A stretch of DNA of 7,112 bases. Origin: Deltaproteobacteria bacterium. GTDB lineage: Bacteria; Desulfobacterota; DSM-4660; Desulfatiglandales; B25-G16. The stretch's first letter is position 1. Every line of letters starts with the position of its first letter. Shown here piece by piece: positions 5,080-7,112 of the stretch. The position numbers were made by a program, and so were the translations under genes. Location: NCBI GenBank assembly GCA_003646875.1, contig QMLT01000084.1, positions 1-7,112 of the forward strand, written 5' to 3'. The notes below the pieces were generated by a model. It had not been told where the DNA came from, did no database searches, and saw nothing but the letters and a program-made list of their open reading frames with translations.

Positions 5080-6058
5080 TTAATCTGAATTCCTTTCCCC
5101 CTAAGAGTTCATGTAAATGGACAATACCTCTAACTCTTTTTAATTTGTCCACAACGGGTAACACACTAATAGCATTGTGTTCCATTAAGGTTACTGCTTC
5201 AGATACCTTTTTCTCCTCATTGATCATCCTTGGAGATCTTGACATTATCTTTTCCACCTTTAATCCCATTATATCTTTCCATTCTAAAAGGGCTCTTCTG
5301 ATATCACCATCTGTGACAATACCAAGTAAAATAAGGCCATTATCTACAACCAGAGATGCGCCCAACCCTTTTTTGTCAATTTCAAAGATGGTCTCCCTCA
5401 CTGTTTTGTCTATAGCAACTAAAGGTATCCGGTCTCCTGCGAACATAACCTCTTTAATCTTGATTGAAAGCCTGTCCCCCAAACTACCGCCTGGGTGAAA
5501 CCTTTTAAAGTCCTTCCTATTGAACTGCCTGCGGTTTATAAGAACAACAGCTAACGCATCACCCATGGCCAGGGCAGCAGTTGTGCTGGTTGTAGGTGCG
5601 AGACCCAAAGGACATGCCTCTCTTTCCACCCCTACATCTATAAATAGATGGCTTTCTTTTGCTAACGGCGATTCCGGATCTCCACAAAAGGCAATAAGTT
5701 TTACGCCAAGATTTTTCAGGATTGGTAAAATATTTATTAGCTCCTCTGTATAGCCGCTGTTAGAGATAGCTATAACAATATCATCATCTGTAACCATACC
5801 CAGATCACCATGAACTGCCTCCACTGGATGCAGAAAGAGTGAGGGGGTGCCAGTACTGTTGAGAGTCGCCATGATCTTTCTGCCAACTAAACCTGATTTA
5901 CCAATGCCTGTAAAAATGACCCTTCCTTTGCTATTCAGAATCATCTCTACAGCTTGTTCAAACTCCGGCCCTATCCTTTCAATTAAATCGAGGACGCCTT
6001 GGGCCTCAATCTGTAGTACCTCTCTGGCTTGGTGAATTAATCTCGAGACTTTCCTCAT
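5066..6058 (-). CDS. kdsD: Arabinose-5-phosphate isomerase (KdsD/KpsF type)
   Basis: This enzyme converts ribulose 5-phosphate to arabinose 5-phosphate, the first committed step of Kdo synthesis for lipopolysaccharide (EC 5.3.1.13). At 330 residues it has the usual length and layout: a SIS sugar-isomerase domain (about 40-195) and two CBS domains (about 204-262 and 271-320). Conserved motifs are TGIGKSGLVGRK (50-61), HPVEAVHGDLGMV (77-89), ISNSGYTEE (98-106), EACPLGLAPTTSTTA (147-161) and FHPGGSLG (187-194). These match E. coli KdsD closely, so the isomerase should be active. The second gene of the unit overlaps its 3' end. A GAGG about 10 bases before the ATG serves as ribosome binding site. 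Paralogues such as GutQ have the same reaction, but nothing here suggests sugar-alcohol metabolism. Confidence 0.93.
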   Translation of the reverse strand: MRKVSRLIHQAREVLQIEAQGVLDLIERIGPEFEQAVEMILNSKGRVIFTGIGKSGLVGRKIMATLNSTGTPSLFLHPVEAVHGDLGMVTDDDIVIAISNSGYTEELINILPILKNLGVKLIAFCGDPESPLAKESHLFIDVGVEREACPLGLAPTTSTTAALAMGDALAVVLINRRQFNRKDFKRFHPGGSLGDRLSIKIKEVMFAGDRIPLVAIDKTVRETIFEIDKKGLGASLVVDNGLILLGIVTDGDIRRALLEWKDIMGLKVEKIMSRSPRMINEEKKVSEAVTLMEHNAISVLPVVDKLKRVRGIVHLHELLGGKEFRLNGSQ

Positions 6059-6171
6059 GTTTGTTTTACCTCAGAATATCCTAAGCGATCAGCGTTCAGC
6101 AAACAGCCCTTCCTGCATGCTAAATACCCTCTCTTTACCTTTTTCAATAATTAATTTTATATATAGGGGCC
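6059..6171. promoter_or_regulatory. Upstream region of kdsD, possible weak promoter
   Basis: No gene is seen in this AT-rich leader. On the minus strand TTGAAA (6142-6147) and TATTTA (6121-6126) are 15 bp apart, a poor but possible sigma-70 promoter for the kdsD unit. No strong terminator separates it from the zinc-finger antitoxin gene upstream, so read-through is also possible. Confidence 0.25.
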
Positions 6172-6278
6172 AACGCAAATAACGTTCCTGGCATATCCGA
6201 CCTTCCAAACAAAGGGAGCAATGCCCCTAATGCCAAGCGAAGGACCGAAGGATAGCGTATATGATGTGTTATGTGAAG
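6172..6278. repeat. Large imperfect palindrome, attC-like (integron cassette end)
   Basis: Three pairs of arms nest in order. ATAAC (6179-6183) pairs with GTTAT (6268-6272). CATATCCG (6192-6199) pairs with CGTATATG (6256-6263) at seven of eight positions. CCTTC (6201-6205) pairs with GAAGG (6247-6251). The 41-base centre holds a further AGGG/CCCT pair. The size, the AAC/GTT outer boxes and the location 20 bp past the stop of a toxin-antitoxin gene are what an attC site of a gene cassette would show. The core heptamers are degenerate. It shares GTTATGT with the site at 78-123. Confidence 0.45.
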
Positions 6279-6297
6279 CAGGGCGAACTCCATTCAG

Positions 6298-6525
6298 TTA
6301 TGCAAAACCGACGATTTCCACAGGACGTTCAACGGCAATGCTCTTTCGATGGAGTTTAAGCCTCTCAATTTCGTGCAGGGTCTCAGCTGTAAGGTAGCTC
6401 TCCCCACAATGAGGACAACTCACCACAGGGATGTTCTCTATCACCAGTAAATCTTTTCCCTTGCCGTATGTTCTGGCAACTTTGCGAACATGCGCCCCTT
6501 CTTTTCCACAAATTTCACATATCAT
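6298..6525 (-). CDS. YgiT-type zinc-finger antitoxin (MqsA-like N-terminal domain)
   Basis: This 75-residue protein is the antitoxin of a type II toxin-antitoxin pair. Four cysteines in two CxxC pairs (C3, C6, C37, C40; CEIC and CPHC) form the YgiT zinc finger, followed by GESYLTAETLHEIERL, the family's standard helix. It lacks the C-terminal helix-turn-helix of full MqsA, so it binds the toxin but may not bind DNA. I place the start at the ATG at 6525: GGAG lies five bases upstream, and CEIC then follows at once, as is normal for the family. The longer frame from 6546 would add MQGEGDH, which is really the ribosome-binding-site sequence translated. The partner toxin gene lies 29 bp upstream and is broken. 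Confidence 0.88.
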   Translation of the reverse strand: MICEICGKEGAHVRKVARTYGKGKDLLVIENIPVVSCPHCGESYLTAETLHEIERLKLHRKSIAVERPVEIVGFA

Positions 6526-6554
6526 ATGGTCTCCTTCTCCTTGCATGATATATA

Positions 6555-6835
6555 TTATGGCACATATACAGTGATGATAAACAATTTGCCCGTTGGACTC
6601 AATTTGGCAATTATCTCAACCTTACCGCCAGCAATTACTTGTCCTTTTATACGGTATTTCCACTCCGAAGTTACTCCATCCATTTGTCGTTCCAATATCT
6701 TCCAGTAAGAATACCTCGTTCAACATCATAGATGGTCAACCCATCGGCGTTCATTTCTTCTTCTGCGTGAAGCGTCATTATATATTGGCGATTGCGAATC
6801 TTTTCACGCATACGTTTCAGGATCCGCTCAAACAC
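6555..6835 (-). pseudogene. DUF4258 toxin gene with one-base deletion
   Basis: This would be the ribonuclease-like toxin (DUF4258, RelE-like fold) partner of the YgiT-type antitoxin. From GTG at 6835, with AGAGGA six bases upstream, the first frame gives VFERILKRMREKIRNRQYIM and then TLHAEEEMNADGLTIYDVER and GILTGR before drifting into a stop at 6671-6673. The neighbouring frame continues the family exactly: ILERQMDGVTSEWKYRIKGQ, then VIAGGKVEIIAKLSPTGKLF and IITVYVP, ending at 6555. One missing base in GGAAGATATT (6694-6703) explains the break: restoring an A gives a 93-residue, normal-length protein. The toxin is probably inactive unless the base was lost in sequencing or ribosomes slip. 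Confidence 0.85.
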
Positions 6836-6913
6836 GACTGTCCTCTTGATTAATTTTCAATGTATCTCCTTTGCCACATTTCACATAATGTTTTGAGCGT
6901 ATCTCGATCATTT

Positions 6914-7112
6914 CTACTCCCTGCTTTCAACCCACTTTTTGGTTTTATCAATGAGTTTCTCAATAACAATAACATCTTCGTTATTTATTTCCTCTGCATT
7001 AAGATGTTGAGTAAGCCAAAGCCCCGACTTTCTTATTTGTATTTTTGGTGAATAATTACCAAGCCAGTTTGGTGAAGGCTTACATTTTTCACATCTCGTT
7101 AAAGTTCCAATA
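6914..7112 (-). CDS. Hypothetical CxxC protein, 3' end only
   Basis: The gene runs off the right edge, and only the last 65 residues are visible: IGTLTRCEKCKPSPNWLGNY, then SPKIQIRKSGLWLTQHLNAE, EINNEDVIVIEKLIDKTKKW and VESRE, ending at TAG (6914-6916). A CxxC pair (CEKC) near the start of the visible part could be half of a zinc site, followed by an acidic/amphipathic C-terminal helix. I do not recognise the family. It lies upstream of, and on the same strand as, the broken toxin, 78 bp from its GTG. Confidence 0.5.
   Translation of the reverse strand, partial: IGTLTRCEKCKPSPNWLGNYSPKIQIRKSGLWLTQHLNAEEINNEDVIVIEKLIDKTKKWVESRE

Noticed and set aside
5145..6035. Three plus-strand open frames within kdsD
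   Set aside because: They are shadows of a clearly conserved gene on the other strand.
6490..7051. Plus-strand open frames at the right end
   Set aside because: They overlap minus-strand genes with family matches (YgiT, DUF4258) and lack ribosome binding sites.
1..7112. CRISPR array, tRNA or rRNA genes
   Set aside because: I saw no regularly spaced repeats with unique spacers and no cloverleaf or ribosomal RNA signature on either strand.

Overview
The window looks like part of the chromosome of an environmental Gram-negative bacterium. The best evidence is a complete kdsD gene, which makes the Kdo precursor of lipopolysaccharide. The mix of DUF6765, BrnT, YgiT/DUF4258 and an IS91 element with its own integrase would suit a Desulfobacterota-like or related anaerobic lineage, but that is inference. 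Every credible gene is on the minus strand.

The left part (1-2048) is accessory debris. It holds the remains of an IS91-type element: the N-terminal third of a tyrosine recombinase joined directly to the C-terminal half of a Y-x3-Y (HUH-type) transposase. A 15/16 inverted repeat (281-296 and 1663-1678) encloses these remains. Around them lie an attC-like palindrome (78-123), several hairpins, a tandem repeat and one copy of a ~100-bp direct repeat.

The section 2049-3006 is a toxin-antitoxin island. A complete BrnT-type toxin overlaps a CopG-family antitoxin, and the pair lies between two imperfect ~100-bp direct repeats (1697-1802 and 2634-2734). Beside it is a frameshifted small antitoxin-like gene (2823-3006), followed by a nested-hairpin sequence that could be a degenerate recombination site.

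The core section (3013-6058) holds three complete genes. Read in the direction of transcription they are kdsD, a divergent DapA/NanA-fold protein overlapping it by 14 bp, and after a 114-bp gap a DUF6765-family protein. The DapA/NanA-like protein keeps the YNxP tyrosine motif but has no lysine where the Schiff-base lysine belongs.

The right part (6172-7112) is a second toxin-antitoxin locus. It has an intact YgiT-type zinc-finger antitoxin and, upstream of it, a DUF4258 toxin gene broken by one missing base. Before that comes the 3' end of an unrecognised CxxC protein. A ~100-bp imperfect palindrome resembling an integron attC site lies just downstream of the antitoxin.

Taken together, a conserved envelope-sugar locus is flanked on both sides by decaying toxin-antitoxin cassettes and palindromic recombination-like sites. 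No integron integrase or complete transposase is visible.
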